Made by a program: the position numbers and the translations under genes. Below, piece by piece: positions 5,820 through 7,842 of a stretch of DNA of 7,842 nucleotides. Positions within the stretch are counted from its first letter, which is position 1; each line of letters starts with the position of its first letter. Below the pieces are notes generated by a model, which worked only from the letters and a program-made list of their open reading frames with translations, did no database searches and was not told the origin of the DNA. Origin of the DNA: Thiotrichales bacterium (GTDB lineage Bacteria > Pseudomonadota > Gammaproteobacteria > Thiomicrospirales > Thiomicrospiraceae); assembly GCA_027036095.1 (NCBI GenBank), contig JALVTA010000102.1:1-7842 (forward strand), given 5' to 3'.

Positions 5820-5887
5820 ACGGATACCTCGGAAGTCCAATATAATTGACGACCTGCGAAATTCTATCGGAATCGGGTGTCTGCTGC
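5820..5887. promoter_or_regulatory. divergent aspC/uvrB promoter region
   Basis: Only 68 bases separate the two starts. On the plus strand TATAAT (5841-5846) is a perfect -10 that would start uvrB near 5853, but no good -35 precedes it. On the minus strand TATATT (5844-5839) overlaps it as a possible aspC -10, also with a weak -35. A plus-strand TTGACG (5846-5851) has no -10 at proper spacing. The overlap suggests that the two promoters compete for polymerase. No LexA box of the CTGT-N8-ACAG type is present. Confidence 0.4.

Positions 5888-7842
<1,955 letters not shown>

Noticed and set aside
5820..5840. Upstream TTG start that would lengthen the aminotransferase by 7 residues
   Set aside because: The ATG at 5819 has GAGG at 7 bases and begins at the usual family N-terminus; the extension would use up the ribosome binding site as coding sequence.
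4653..5849. 398-codon open frame on the plus strand opposite the aminotransferase gene
   Set aside because: Same antisense artefact; the minus strand encodes a complete aminotransferase with its PLP lysine motif.

Overview
The window looks like chromosomal DNA of a moderately GC-rich gammaproteobacterium. NrdA and UvrB align almost without gaps to the Escherichia coli proteins as I remember them, and an aminotransferase gene divergent from uvrB is an arrangement I know from pseudomonads and other gammaproteobacteria. I cannot name the genus. There are no RNA genes, insertion sequences, phage genes or CRISPR repeats.

Layout from left to right. (1) 5-576, minus strand: a YefM-YoeB type II toxin-antitoxin operon. 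The antitoxin gene comes first, the toxin start overlaps its stop by 8 bases, and two TGTACA operator motifs lie over the promoter. (2) 577-885: no gene seen. (3) 886-3201, minus strand: a complete class Ia ribonucleotide reductase large-subunit gene (nrdA) ending in a clear intrinsic terminator. No nrdB follows it. (4) 3202-3570: the nrdA control region, with a sigma70-like promoter, two NrdR boxes 32 bp apart centre to centre, and three consensus DnaA boxes. (5) 3571-5819, minus strand: an aminotransferase gene of the aspartate/prephenate aminotransferase type and, 14 bases further on, a soluble diguanylate cyclase gene, probably one operon. (6) 5820-5887: a 68-base divergent promoter region. 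(7) 5888-7842, plus strand: uvrB, cut by the window edge about 20 residues before its expected end.

Functionally this is mostly DNA metabolism: dNTP supply (nrdA), nucleotide excision repair (uvrB), amino-acid metabolism (the aminotransferase), second-messenger signalling (the GGDEF protein) and an mRNA-interferase addiction module. The most informative non-coding signal is the nrdA upstream region, which appears to combine dNTP sensing through NrdR with replication-initiation control through DnaA. I see no undescribed multi-gene system. The points worth checking are regulatory (nrdA promoter, possible leader peptide, TA operator) and organisational (nrdA without nrdB, GGDEF paired with an aminotransferase).
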